In this document: positions 21,481 to 33,520 of the stretch, in pieces
Layout of the letters: every line of letters starts with the position of its first letter
How positions within the stretch are numbered: position 1 is the first letter of the stretch
NCBI RefSeq assembly: GCF_026230105.1
Contig: NC_079478.1
Span: 1,813,653 to 1,877,652, forward strand
Direction of reading: 5' to 3'
DNA length: 64,000 nucleotides
DNA from: Diorhabda sublineata
Taxonomy: Eukaryota > Arthropoda > Insecta > Coleoptera > Chrysomelidae
Made by a program: the position numbers and the translations under genes
The notes under the pieces: model-generated
What the model saw: only the letters and a program-made list of their open reading frames with translations
What the model was told of the DNA's origin: nothing
Database searches by the model: none

Positions 21481-24400
21481 TGATTAATTTTACTACGGCG
21501 AAGAGGATTTCCTCTATTGTAGCACCTGATAATTTTATCGGGAAATTTTGAAAATTTAGATTCAATAAATCAAATCTATCATCAGCTAAACATAAGTTAT
21601 GAAATTTGGTGAAGTTTTGTTTAGAGAAAATCCTCACCAACTGAGTGTGTTTCTTTCAAATTCATGGTCAGAACTGAATTAATTATTAAGTTATCCACAT
21701 CATGGGGTAGGGAGTCAGACACAATGTAATCTCGAATTGAGGAAGTTGTTCTAGTAATTCAAATACATCCACGTGCATATTTAGCTGAAATATTTACCTA
21801 AATTCTGACTCGCGACATTCTTCATCACTTAATTTTCATGCAGATCTTGGAAATATAATTATCGTATTACTTCAGTTTTGTGGCATTTCAAAATGCATGA
21901 GACGTGAGATTATATAGCAGAGTAGAAAAATTATACATTACCACACACTTTGCTTAAGTAAGCCTAAAGGCATCACATAGATGGTAATTTCATTTGCAAT
22001 GGAAATAATCACTTCAATATAAATTAATCGCTCTGATTTACAATATCATTTTATAATATTCAAACAAATATCATTATTGAATAATTTAAATAAATTCATT
22101 CACTTGGTTACACACAGCTGACCACCACGTTTTAAACTGTTCTCTATTCAGTTCATGAATTTTTTAATTTGAATGTGAAACGTATTATTATAGAAACACA
22201 ACAAGAAAATACCGAATGTTAAAATTATTTTCGTAGGGATTTACTAAAGAAGATTCAATGCAGATTGTTGGCTGAAAAGTTCGATCTCGACCTAAAGATT
22301 TAGGCTTGTTGATAGATTCTCAGATATTTTGGATGATTTACCGAAATTATGTAGAAGTAAAACTATTAGTTTCCAAATTTTTCTTAACTGTAATATCTAA
22401 GATCCAAACTGTATTACCTCCTAGGTTTTTTTTAAATCGATATTTTGTAGTTTTATTTCTACCAAACGACACACGCTTTTTCACTCGATAATAGATAAAT
22501 ATGTCAGAGCTTAAAACTTGCTTTTTGATTTAAAAATAAGAAGAGAATTTGGTGTGTATCAATTTTCCATCAACCAAGAAGTAACAACTGCTGCTTCCAA
22601 CAGTGGCCAACACGATTTTTTACACTCTGTATATCCATGTATTATCTAATTTTTCCATTATAAATACCATAACTTATGTGAACAATTTCAATGTATTCTA
22701 TAATTTGCAAGTGATAACATCATAAAGTAATTTACATATTTATTTAAATTATAAAAACATGCATATTAATGTTTATGTTTAGTATAATTTTTCATTGGTG
22801 TAACTAATTTTCAGTAAGCAGGGAATTTAGATACTTTTGTAAAATAATGGTCACCAAAAATGTCGTATAAAATTGAGAAAGAACACAAAACTGATTTAAA
22901 ATATATTATGCATCAGAAATTATAATAGGAACAGGCAGTGGTAAGAAATTTTGAGTGTTTTGCAATGTTTCCGAAAAAACTTACCTTTTAGAAGTTTTAT
23001 CCTTTTTATTTCATATTGAAATTATTGAAATTTCCGTTAATGAGCAATAGAATAAGAAATATTGTTAAGGACGATACATTCCAGTCAATATTGAAAAATA
23101 TCGTTTCCTATATTGGATTACCAGATTCTTAGTATTATTTTAAGTATGTATAGTCGTATTTTCTATTGATCTATAACAAAATTGAACATCCTGTACAAAC
23201 ACATGCAGCCGCAGGCCTTGGGGACAAGAAGGCATGATGTTGGATAGTTGTACACTTTGTAGTCTACAGATTTGAGTTGAGAAATTGAATTTCCTTGTAA
23301 AACAAGTCTTTGAAGTTGAAAGTACATAGAATTTGAATTCTCGTTTGTGGTCACCTGTACAGTACGAAATCCGACTTTGAGATATCAGAAATGTAAATAT
23401 AATGCCCGTCAAAATATCAGTAAAAAAATATATTAAGCCTTTAACGCCTAGTCTTACTATTTGGAGACGAGTGTAGACTACATTTTTTGGATGTAGTCAT
23501 CATTTTAATTTTTTGGTTTATTTTAAAATGGCCAAAAAAAGTCCAAAAGAGTTTTTTAAAGAGGTGTAACTCCACTTCCTCTATGGATTCTGTTGTTTTG
23601 TCGTAAATTGAATTCATTTAGAACAGTTGAAAAAGCAAAAAAAACCATATAGATTAGAACGGGCATCAAGCAAATATCAGTGTTGTTTCCCTGATAGTTT
23701 TCACATCAGACAGTATAATTCTGAGTGTCGTTGTAGTGTATTAAGTCTGAGAGTTTTTGTTAGTCGCAAAAATGAAACCAGGCTACGTGGACTGTACATT
23801 TCGAATCCTATAGAAAATTCACAACTTTCCAACTCACACTTAGATATCTCTAACGGAGGCGGACGTAACTCGTAAAACTTTAAATGAAGAGAGTGATTGA
23901 CTAATATTTCATCTTCAAAGCGAACACGTCATTGAGAATGACATTCAGAGCGAAGATTGACATTCCGATTGAGTGTGTAAGGTCTGATAGAATGATGAAT
24001 GGACTGACAGATTTTCAAATATTTTGAAATCTGAGCTTCAATCATGTTGAATGGAGAGAAGCCTGACAGACTGAATCATCGTAAACTGACTTTTTTCAGT
24101 CTTGTTATTGCAGTGGGGGAACTAGTGTTTTGAGACTATTTTATATGTTTTTGACGAGTTCACAGCATAGATCTCAATGGAACGATTTATAGTTTTTCAT
24201 CATTTTCTATCAAAGAAGACAGATTATTCGAGACGTCACAACAAAACTCAAATTAATTGCTGATCTCTCACTGTCTTCGTCCGAGATAAATTTTTTCCAA
24301 CAACCCCAATGCTGAAGAAGCCTCCCGAGATGGACTTAGAACTGAACACTTGAATGTTGAAACGTATCGAGACTGTTCATACCTTAATATCAAGTCTTAA

Positions 24401-26429
24401 AAGCATGTAATTTTGTGAAAAAAATTTTTGTGAAGAGAATTTATTTTCAATATGGATTTGATGTATTGGAATATCTCAAAATTCAAATTAAAATTGATTC
24501 ACTCGTGAAGAAAAAAACTACGAAGCAAAGTAAAGACGATGTAATTCCATACAATTCCCATATTATAAGTAGATTAAAGGCCAGTTTGAAGTCTATTAAG
24601 CCAACACTGCACTATAATTGAGATTAATTATGATTGAAAAGCATCGAGGCTGCTTAATTTATTAGGCTGAAAATCTGCTTCAAACTGATTTTAATTAAAC
24701 GCGTTCAAATAAATTAGATTTATTCAATGGAAAGACACAAAGTTTGCACTTCGATTAAAATCGCTCCCATTTTGAAATCTTCGATTTCAGATAATTCTGA
24801 AACACTTTTGTTGGTTGAAAAAATATTTTTTCAGTTAAAATGGTAGGATACTCAAAATGTGTTTTCATAGATCTACGAAAGCTATGAAATAGTTTGTCAA
24901 ACTTTGAATGTGAAACGGTAATTGCTGGTGAGAAATAATGCATTTTGTATCAACAACAAGTTCTTCTTCAAGGCTCAGGTGTTTTCTAATAATTGAAAAT
25001 TCCAGGTTTTCATATCTCCAAGTCTGTATAAGGAGCTAGTAAGTACTATTCTTATTTAAAGATGAAGGCAACCATGAGATTGCACAGTCGCTTTTTTGAA
25101 GAGAATATGAGGAAATTTTTGAGGGATATTTCCAATAATTTGTCACTTAAGAAGGAGAAAATATTGAGAATAGTCATGAACATCAGTGGTGAGTAATCCA
25201 TAAGACTCTCAAACTATTAAAAGACTTCATATTACTCGTACAGAAAAACTAATATTCAAAAACCATAGTCGATCAGTTGAATAATCCGTTGCGATTCACG
25301 ATGTAGTATTATTAATCATCTGGGATACAAAAAACGTGCTCTGCGCTCTCTTTTCATGACCTACGATGACTAACGTTATAGTCCTGTCATTCTAAAACCA
25401 TTGCGTGTGTAACTGGAGGTGTACTCATCTTGAAAAGATAAATCCACCACCCAAAAACCTTCGTGGGTTTATAGACAACACTTTTACTAAAGATTATCAC
25501 ATTTATTTATATATATAGAAGATAATCAAACAATAAACAATATTTTTATATATTTTCCATAATTTCCATACTCTTTGAAGTCTGGTAACGTTGATTAAAC
25601 GTTGCCTTACTTCTTAAGTCAATCTTGGAATAATTGACGTTTTGAAGGTTATTAATTCTCGATTATATCTATGGTTTTTTGTATATAAATATATATTTGT
25701 GATCGTGATATTTTTGTTTTATAGAACGTAGGTGTTAATGTCGATGGTTGTGGAACGGTATTCAAAGAAATGGAAGCGTTCGAAAAGTATTCCATCGATG
25801 TTGAAATCTTACAATTCGAACTGATTGTGCATAAAAGGAAACAATAATTGTCTATATTCGTACGAAGATTTCACGTAATATTGAAATTATCTAATTTCAA
25901 CTAATATCAACTGACATCGATATTTTTCTTTATATCTTTCATTACCTAATTACTGAGCCTCACCAACTATACAATAAATGTTATTTCAAATATCATTTCA
26001 TTCAAACGAAATAATCTGAAACGATATTAATCATTGAAATTTTAAGTAATGTTATAATAGGCATTCAAAACGTTATTCTTGATTAATTAGTTTGACACAA
26101 GTTGTGTGAGATCCGTCAAGTGGTTTTGGCTACTTGAAGCCTATTAAAATTTTTCTTTTCGACTCCGTTAATGGTTCTAAAGACAGTTTTATCGTATGGC
26201 TGTCAATTTATTTATATATACGTCGATATTTTTTGATACCGAATCGAGAATAAATTATAGAAATATATACCGTTATTGAATCTGATTATGAATATTAACG
26301 AAGGTGCTTTTTGTTAGATTTCACGATCACTTGGGTGTTTATTATGAAGATTTTTATCTACATTCGGTAATCAGTGAATGAAATATTTATAATATGAGAA
26401 TTTCCTGCAAGAATTTTAGCTTTTAACTT
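21481..26429. other. Long stretch without recognisable genes
   Basis: About 5 kb of AT-rich DNA. Open frames at 23140-23412 (minus, 90 codons, cysteine-containing), 23627-23875 (plus) and 24415-24621 (plus) have no recognisable motif and no codon signal I would trust. A (TA)-rich patch occurs near 25503-25515. Nothing here supports a host exon or a named transposon. Confidence 0.3.
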
Positions 26430-27085
26430 CCATTTCCCACTTTGGGATCTGTTTATGTTTCTTGTTGTCTGACATTTTTGTCCATGGCCATACCAGTTTA
26501 GTTGATACATTTGATGTGTTTTTAAATCCCTTTGTCTTCTTTATTTTGTCATATCTCATCCTGTCTCTTCTGGATTTGTTCGCTGCTCCCTACCAGAAAA
26601 TTATTTTGGTCGACATTACCAGATTTTTTGCTTCTTGGGTTTTCATATTATTTGATCCCATAATATTTCCTAAATTTACTTCGATACCCTATCTCTTGTA
26701 CTCTATCATGAATTTATGAGTCATTTATTTTAAATCGTCATAATCCTATGCTACTATTATTTAATCATCTACGAAGCAAGTTGTCATTGAGAAGTATTTC
26801 CATCCCACTGGCTTTTAGCTTCCATATTTGAGTGCCTGCTTCAAGTTGATCTTGAATAGCGTTGGCAAGAAACAACACCCTTGTTTTGGACCATTCGTTT
26901 TAGATGCTGGTTGTTTTAGTACTACCGTCACCTTGCCAGGTGGTACACCGTCATATGCCTTCTGCAGATCCACTTGTAATAGATGAATATCTTGTTCTAT
27001 TATCGTTTGTACTTCCGATCACTGTTATAACACCTACACTATGGATCTGTCATCTCTGAAACCAGTTTGTTTGCAGACTTTTCTG
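26430..27085 (-). mobile_element. LINE RT plus C-terminal tail remnant
   Basis: Minus-strand text in order: QTGFRDDRSI (about 27045-27073), then EQDIHLLQVDLQKAYDGVPP (about 26940-27000), the xLLFVDLxKAYDxVP block. Next come QGCCFLPTLFKINLKQALKY (about 26835-26895), equivalent to QGCCLSPTLFKIYLxxAL, then FVDD*IIVA*DYDDL (about 26738-26785), the FADDQVVIAQDxxDL catalytic box with Ala changed to Val. NKSRRDRMRYDKI (about 26570-26610) and a C-terminal tail resembling YGHVxRMDxxRLPKxxLEW follow. Substantial sequence between the YADD box and the tail is missing or unreadable. Confidence 0.77.
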
Positions 27086-27999
27086 ACGTAAAATGAAAAT
27101 GGAAGTGCGCAGATCTATTGTTAGATCAGTGCGAAAAGTAAAAGCCACTTTCCCGGTACAAGATTTCTAAGACCTTTCAATTACACTGCTCAAGATGTCA
27201 TTTATAAAGCTAAAGGTGAAATGTTACTTTCAAAAATTCAGTAAAACGAGATTTGATGGTTTGGACAAATAGAAAATTGAAACCAAGTAAATTTTGCTTT
27301 TATCACATGACTATTATCAATCTAATCGTAATTAGTACATTATAAAGATCCATTTTCGTATGTGATCATAGAAACAATATTTTATACTGTCAAGGGATTG
27401 GCAACAAGAATTCTATTGGATTTTAAAGACATGGAAGTTCGTTGCAATTACATAGCAATCCTAAACAGGTATTTCGCGTCTTGTTTAACTTGTGAGTAGA
27501 GAAATAATTAATTATCTTCACGGAATAAATCAACATCGACAAGTTAATAGTCCACTTATTGTAAACTTACTTATATTTTTTGACTAATTATATGAAATAT
27601 ATCATACCAATTAAAAACACTGTCAATGATCTTTCTACCCACCATAAATTTCGGTCAAACGCAGCACTTCCCCGGTTTCCTGAACACCAGCTCATCAAAA
27701 TGATCAATTTGTTATGTAAAATATGATCATTCAAATTATAATAATTTTGGCGAACTCCCCAAAGTAAACTCACAGTCTAATATCGGTAGATGTACGTCTA
27801 TCATAGTATTTATCTTTAGAATTAAATATAAACGTTGGAATCCTCTGCTTACTATTGTTTTCATTCACGAAATAAATCGTTAAAACATTAATAAGTATAA
27901 AAAATAGGAGCTGCAATCTTTCTATCTCTCTTTTAAACGCAAGTATTAAATCACTGCACATTGAGCCCTACATTTTTTTTTAAATTTTACTCAAGACGA
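27086..27999. other. No recognisable feature
   Basis: AT-rich. Open frames at 27588-27773 and 27770-27961 (both minus) match nothing known. Confidence 0.3.
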
Positions 28000-28344
28000 T
28001 GAATAACTACATCAGAAAACTCCATCCTCGTCAATACGCTTATCTAGTAGATAAAGTAATAACGAACGAAAAGATTGTGCTACGTTTGGACACAGAAGGC
28101 GCTTTGCCAATATTCCACATGATGCAGTCAAAAGAGCCATAGATGCGAGTGGAATACATGAGACAACCTTCAGATGTATGCCACAACTACTGACCACCAG
28201 AACGGCAGATATTAAAACTAGTTCCATGAGCTCAGAGATGGATACAAGGGTGAGTTGTTTCTCCAATTATGTGGAGCTTAGTGGTGGAAGAACTCTTATG
28301 AGAACTGACCATATAGTAATTTACGCAAGGGCAGGTTTGATACG
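28000..28344 (+). mobile_element. R1-like LINE RT fragment
   Basis: In three frames: LHPRQYAYL (28021-28047), LRLDTEGAL (about 28080-28106, equivalent to the FLDIEGAF box), and NIPHDAVKRAIDASGIHETT (28110-28170) followed by LLTTRTADIKT. Then come VVSPIMWSLVVEELL (about 28252-28296, equivalent to GGVLSPLLWSLVVDELL) and DHIVIYARAGLI (28308-28343, equivalent to YADDIVIIxRGKF). This order and wording fit the insect R1/TRAS-type RT. The sequence stops abruptly in the residues after the YADD box, where mariner sequence begins. Frameshifts and a stop are present. Confidence 0.77.
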
Positions 28345-28675
28345 TTGTTTCATCAAGATAATGCACCAACTCACACATCAGTTATTGTAATGCGCAAAAT
28401 TAATGAATTAAAGTTTGAATTGCAACCCTATTCGCTAGATTCAGCCCGCTCGGATTATTTTCTATTCCCAGACTTGGAAAAATTGCTTGGTGGTTGAAGA
28501 TTTTCCAGCAATAAAAAGTTAATGTTGGCAGTTGATGGCTATTTGAGGAGCTGATTATACAAAGGGCATTGAAATTATTGAACTTCGCTGGAGCTAAAAA
28601 CAGATCTCTTTGAAAAATAGATATATTTTTTTCCAAAATGTTTGTGTTTTCTTCGTTAGGGCAGATACTTCTGGG
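28345..28675 (+). mobile_element. Mariner transposase 3' half and right end
   Basis: The text starts LFHQDNAPTHTSVIVM, the second catalytic Asp box. It continues KINELKFELQPYSLDSARSD and YFLFPDLEKLLGG (third box, APSD read as ARSD), RFSSNKKLMLAVDGY, and YKGH, then a degenerate C-terminus. At the end, AGGGCAGATACTTCTGGG (28659-28675) starts a terminal repeat that resumes at 29199 with ACCATCCTTGCA. Rejoined, this is inverted relative to, and resembles, the left end at 13862-13881, so the two relics belong to one family. The 5' half is absent: the sequence begins exactly where the R1-like fragment ends. Confidence 0.85.
28668..28675. repeat. 8-bp target-site duplication, left copy
   Basis: CTTCTGGG directly precedes the hAT MITE and recurs exactly at 29191-29198 directly after it. 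An 8-bp duplication is the hallmark of hAT integration. Confidence 0.93.
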
Positions 28676-29190
28676 CAGTGACGGATTAAGACTACTTGAT
28701 GCCCTAAGCAATCCATGCCTGTGGGTCCCCCTATCCGTATGCCAGACATTTTTACATATTTCCAGTCTCTGTGAAAAGTTGTAGTAGAACCGCGACTTTA
28801 GAGGTATGTTAGCGGTTTATTGAGACATTATCACTTTATTTGTACTGTTTAGTGTATCCCAGGGTGTGTGTTTAGTTTTATTTCTTTCTTTGATTATGTT
28901 ACCTGACGCCTGATAATATTGTAACCATACCTAACCTTACCCAGCAAGGATTCGACTCGGAACACGGCCTAGGTCGGACTCCACCATAGAGTCCGACTCT
29001 ATGACAACTTAAAACGCGCGAATTTTCAAATTAGTCCTAGAAACTTTTTTTGGTTTGGTTTTTGGTGACGTGAGATGAGAGTGAGACATGATGCCCTAAG
29101 GACGGTTTATTTTTGTGCTTCTTCTGGTGCCCCCACAGACGTGATGCCCTAGGCAAATGCTTAATTTGATTTAGGGTTAATCCGTCACTG
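28676..29190. mobile_element. hAT-type MITE, 515 bp
   Basis: The ends are perfect 14-bp inverted repeats: CAGTGACGGATTAA at 28676-28689 and TTAATCCGTCACTG at 29177-29190. They are flanked by identical 8-bp duplications, as expected of hAT. Subterminal sequence is also partly inverted: GATGCCCTAAGCAA near 28699 and, in the right half, GATGCCCTAAGGAC and GATGCCCTAGGCAA. No transposase coding is present. A central hairpin (GTCGGACT at 28973-28980 with AGTCCGAC at 28990-28997) overlaps an alternative palindrome (ATAGAGTCCGACTCTAT). The perfect ends and duplication suggest it is younger than the mariner it interrupts. Confidence 0.92.
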
Positions 29191-29213
29191 CTTCTGGGAC
29201 CATCCTTGCATCA
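29191..29213. repeat. Right target duplication and remainder of mariner end
   Basis: 29191-29198 is the second CTTCTGGG. 29199-29213 (ACCATCCTTGCATCA) continues the mariner terminal repeat interrupted at 28675. The rejoined sequence GAAGTATCTG (minus strand) and flanking GGTCCCA match the 13.86 kb mariner end. Confidence 0.85.
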
Positions 29214-30849
29214 ATATCTGACGCTTTTGATTATATCCATGCAACAGTTTCTTTTTACATATTTGAAAATTCTATAGTCACTGACATCAATTATGAAAAG
29301 GTGTACATAATAATTACATTATAAATTTTTGTTCTCCTTATCATCAAAGCTTCAAACGTGTCTATGAAACTAGAGTAAATCCATATTTAGTAGAGTAAGC
29401 TCCAAAAAACACTAAGCAACTATCATAATTAGCAACAGATGGATAGCGGGTACCGAAAATGAGAAAAATAAAAAAATTCTACAGAAATATCGCAGCTATA
29501 TATTTTTATCTGGATTACATTTATTTAAATTTATAATTGAATGACCTGATATTGCTCAAAGCTGCCTGTTTCTCTAAATTTTGTTAATAAACTTGAAATC
29601 CACTTCTGTCAATACCGATTATGAGTAATGAAGTTCAATATCCACTTCTAATTAGTTTTGCAAGTTCCCACGAAATCCTATGATCCAATATAAGTTATTA
29701 CGTAATACAAGATGTTCCTCATATATCCCTTGTTTGTGATATAATCTCATTCAATACGGCGATGAAGTAAAATAACAGATATACGTTGCTGCGAATATCA
29801 CATGTGAATATTTATTCTGGCCACGTCTTGTATTCGGAAGACAGGGCGGATACTGTATAGTAAAGACTAAAAAGGGATTGAACCACCCCATCGACATCAG
29901 ATCCTCTAATCCTTATTCTCATACATACGTTAAAAGAACCCTTTATCCTTTTAGCGAAAAGTATCATCGTTTATACAGCATTTCACGCTGTTAGTTTTTG
30001 GTTTATTGGACGCAATAACGATTTTTGATACTCGATTTTTCCTCGAAGAAAAGCCAATAATACAGTTTTACTAAACTTTCCTTCCTGTTAATTGGGAAAT
30101 TAAAACAGCTTATATTGAATAGAAATTTATTAATTTGGATCTCCCTGTTCTTCAAAATAACTTGTTTAATGTTGAAAAATATTTTTTCTAGATAAAGTTT
30201 GAATTTTAAGTTTACAATCCATTACGTTTTTTATTTCACTTATCAACAAACCATACCATATACTATCGACAACGTGTATTACGTGTAGAAATTTCAAAAA
30301 TCGTATCAGCAGGAGAACGTGTCCAACGATTTCAGTGGAAGCGTGATCTACCAACAGCAGCCACTTTCGAGCAGCTACATTGTCAACTTGATACTATAAA
30401 AAAGTCGAAAAGAAGCAGAAAAATCACAGAGTGTGTGGTCCAAACAACAGAACACGTGGCGCATACAGCTCTGGTGATAGTGGGTCTGTATTTTCCATAT
30501 GTGTAGAAGAAATATATTTTAGGGGTGACTACCCAACCGACTCAACAGTTGTTCGTATATAATAAATAGATTATTAATTGTACAACTTAATCAAATTACT
30601 ATTAAGATTTTAGAAAAGTGTCTTTCCTTCCAGTTTAAGAAAAAAAATATGAAATCCTCAGAATTTCACCATCAGATTTTTTATAATTCAATAATTAGTT
30701 TTGTTTCGGATAAACAGTATTTTTTGAGTTATTAATTTTTCTATATCGTAAAAAGCATAAGAAAATTAATTATAAGGGGGGCAATAGGGGTCGAAAAACT
30801 AACAAAAGATGTGTTAAATAAAACTGTATGTGTCAAGCATAAAACAACA

Positions 30850-30852
<3 letters not shown>
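29214..30852. other. No recognisable feature
   Basis: AT-rich. The 62-codon minus frame at 30166-30354 matches nothing known. Confidence 0.3.

Positions 30853-30898
<46 letters not shown>
30853..30898. repeat. (TA)n microsatellite
   Basis: About 23 uninterrupted TA units. Confidence 0.97.
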
Positions 30899-30900
<2 letters not shown>

Positions 30901-31587
30901 ATTCTTAATAGTTTTCTTATTCTTAAATTAACAAGTAAAGGGAGAAAAATGTGAGATAGAGGATGGTTAAGGAGAAAAAAGAAAGTAAACAACTGAAAAG
31001 TTGATTACACCAAATATTAACGAGATGTTGAGGTGATTTGTGGCAAGACAATGGATGTAGTTACAGACAAAGCTCCCTTCAACTTTTGGAAAACATTATA
31101 CTATATTTTTTATCAATTTCTTAATTTCATAGTAAAATCTAGATGAAGGTTCTCCGAGACGTTCTCAACGTTTGAGCCATCCACCCGGTTTGTTAAGTTT
31201 TCTTAACGTTAATCACCACAATTTTTGACGGTATGTCCAACTCTTCCAACAAGTAGTCTAGTTGTTAATTCACTCATTAGTAGTAGTCTACGAATCGCAA
31301 GAAACGTTCTAACTTACTTCTAGATTTCCAGCTTCCTTCTATGCCCTGTCATCGATTAATCTGACCTATGTGAGACATTTTTGACCATAGTTTTACTTAG
31401 ACCCGAAAATGCAGTGTTGTTGATATATACAGAAATGCTAGAGTGAGATTTGGTTGAATTTCGATGGATATGACTAAGTTGGATTATATTAACACTTATA
31501 GTACACCGCACAACCTACTCTTCTTCGTGGGGGAAGGATCTATTAATCATACTCTTCGGGTCCTTGAAGTCCACAGCTTCTTCTCCT
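30899..31587. other. No recognisable feature
   Basis: AT-rich. It may include 3' sequence of the minus-strand LINE that begins at 31588, but no tail or A-run could be assigned. Confidence 0.3.
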
Positions 31588-32015
31588 TCAACTGTCTGTT
31601 TTGCTAGCTGCTCGATTTCTTTTTAAGCAACGAAGTTTTTTGAGGACCTCAGTCGCGGAAGAGCTTGTTTCTTCCAAGGCTTTCTCCGATAGGAGCATGG
31701 TGTTCACCAAGGTGTTTGGACGAAGTTTCTACTTTAACACAGTTTTCCAAGTATTGCGGAAATACTTGAAAAGAGGATACGCAAAAAAAACATGGTCCGC
31801 ATCTTTACTCAAGAAAAGTTTCGTGCTTAAAACGACATCGTTTGCGTCAAGTGATAATTGACCTGTCCATGATTACGATTCATCCAGGTGTCTATTTGTG
31901 GAATAAGACTGTGATCGGTCATTTTCCGAAGAATTCCATTGTTTCTGCCATCGTTGTAGGCTGTTTTTCGTTCTTCATTCGTGAGCTCTGCTTGGGTTAA
32001 TTCTGTAGAGCCTTT
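31588..32015 (-). mobile_element. R1-like LINE, C-terminal zinc-knuckle and tail region
   Basis: Minus strand: LIPQIDTWMNRNHGQVNYHL followed by TQT (about 31850-31925), equivalent to LIPxIxxWxxRxHGEVxxxLTQ. After a shift comes DADHVFFAYPLFKYFRNTW (about 31760-31815), equivalent to DAEHVFFxCPRF; the cysteines of the CCHC knuckle are not legible. LRPNTLVNTMLLSEKALEET and SSSATEVLKKLR then run to a stop at 31588-31590. This is the usual C-terminus of R1-clade ORF2 proteins. It could have belonged to the same family as the RT piece at 28.0 kb, but it lies on the opposite strand, so they are separate insertions or an inversion separates them. Confidence 0.77.
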
Positions 32016-33028
32016 CCGTATGTGTTGAGGTTGAAGTGAAAAAAACTCTCTAAAACAAAGTATATTAAGTGTCTAGATTGAGGGGTAGTTCAATTATTTA
32101 AAGGAAAACCGGAAATATGACATCAAAATGCCTTTATACTTCATACAGTCATACTTGTTTTCCAGTCTGTTTGAAATGATTAGTTAAATAGTTAATGATT
32201 TAAAAAACTAAATAAACACGATGTAATAGCAAACCAAGCTTCACCCTGATAAGGATCGGGGTAATAATTTATAGAATTATTGTATAGTCCACGAAAGTAA
32301 ATGATATATGGAAGTGCTCGAAAAATATATGGAAAATTTTTAGCTATTATGAATTTATTTATTTTCCATTGTTTGAAATGTTTTAAATGAACCACTCAAC
32401 TTTTCTTGTGGTAAGTAAGGACGTGTGTATAGCCACTACGTGTAATCTTTGATATACGATAGCCGAAAAAGCAACCCTAACCTCTAAATCGGATAACATT
32501 GAACTACCATTAAAAGTTTCAGCTTGGCACAAGTCTTCTATAGCGATTTACGTTGTAATTTTTTCCAAGCTCTCCTTTTTTACATTGGATACAAAACCGG
32601 TGCAGATCGAGAATGGGTCTTCGATAAAGCGACACTTTCGCCAGCTGTGATGCACTATCGGGGATGTTACTTGAGATATTTGCACCAGAAATCGATTTTT
32701 GTTGATTAGAAAATATATTTTTCTTTAGTAATTAATACTAATAACTATTTATTGAAAATGTGAGATGTGTATCAGAAATATATTAACAACAAATAAATAT
32801 TCATATACAAATCTTAAAATATGGAAATATTTGTTTCAAAACTTAATAAAACCATGAATAAATTGTCGTTCCTCAGAATAAATTCATTCTATTGATATAG
32901 TTTTGAATTGAAATAACCAATTTCGTGTATTGGATCTCGTAATCTCAACATCAAAACTTGGTCAAGTATGATAAAAGTAATTGGATACAACTCCCCCAAG
33001 TAAAATATATTTCACTATTTTATACCAG
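32016..33028. other. No recognisable feature
   Basis: AT-rich. A 61-codon plus frame at 32524-32709 has balanced composition but no motif I recognise. Confidence 0.3.
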
Positions 33029-33052
33029 TATATATATATATATATATATATC
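33029..33052. repeat. (TA)n microsatellite
   Basis: About 12 TA units. Confidence 0.95.
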
Positions 33053-33483
33053 TCAATTCAATCTATTAATCTTGACGCAAATATCATAATTCTGTATTGG
33101 ACAATACTCAGTGTCGTACTCAACAATTATGAAGATTTTATATCAGAAAGAGAAAAGTTATTTACCAATTATTCGAAAATATATAACGTTAAAAATTCTT
33201 CAATCAATCAATCACAATATTCAGGGTAGACATTGTTTATAAAAAAAATTTATTCTCTAAGAATCAGAACCTGATTAAACCGTCACCAAAAAATACTCTG
33301 CATTAAATAAGTGAAAGTTACAATATTTAGTTAAGCAAAGGTATGGTAAATGAAATTAACAACATAATATTAAATCGGAGACGAATAAACTTGGAAGCAG
33401 GAACCAAAATGTGCGTGATTCATTTATTAATAACAAAACCATGAGGAACCATTATAAACGAATATCTTGTATCAACAGAATAC

Positions 33484-33520
33484 CTTCAGTCTCTGAAGAC
33501 GAAAACTTAGTTATCGAAAC
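33484..33520 (+). repeat. Partial copy of the hammerhead-like repeat
   Basis: CTTCAGTCTCTGAAGA (33484-33499) is followed by CGAAAACTTAGTTATCGAAAC. It has the same core and stem-loop as the 16.8 kb copy with one A-A mismatch in stem II. The sequence downstream of GAAAC diverges at once, so the cleavage-site half is missing. Confidence 0.7.

Noticed and set aside
23140..23412. 90-codon minus frame with several cysteines (possible secreted or zinc-binding protein)
   Set aside because: Cysteine spacing fits no family I know, an overlapping second frame is also open for 63 codons, and no splice or start context supports it.
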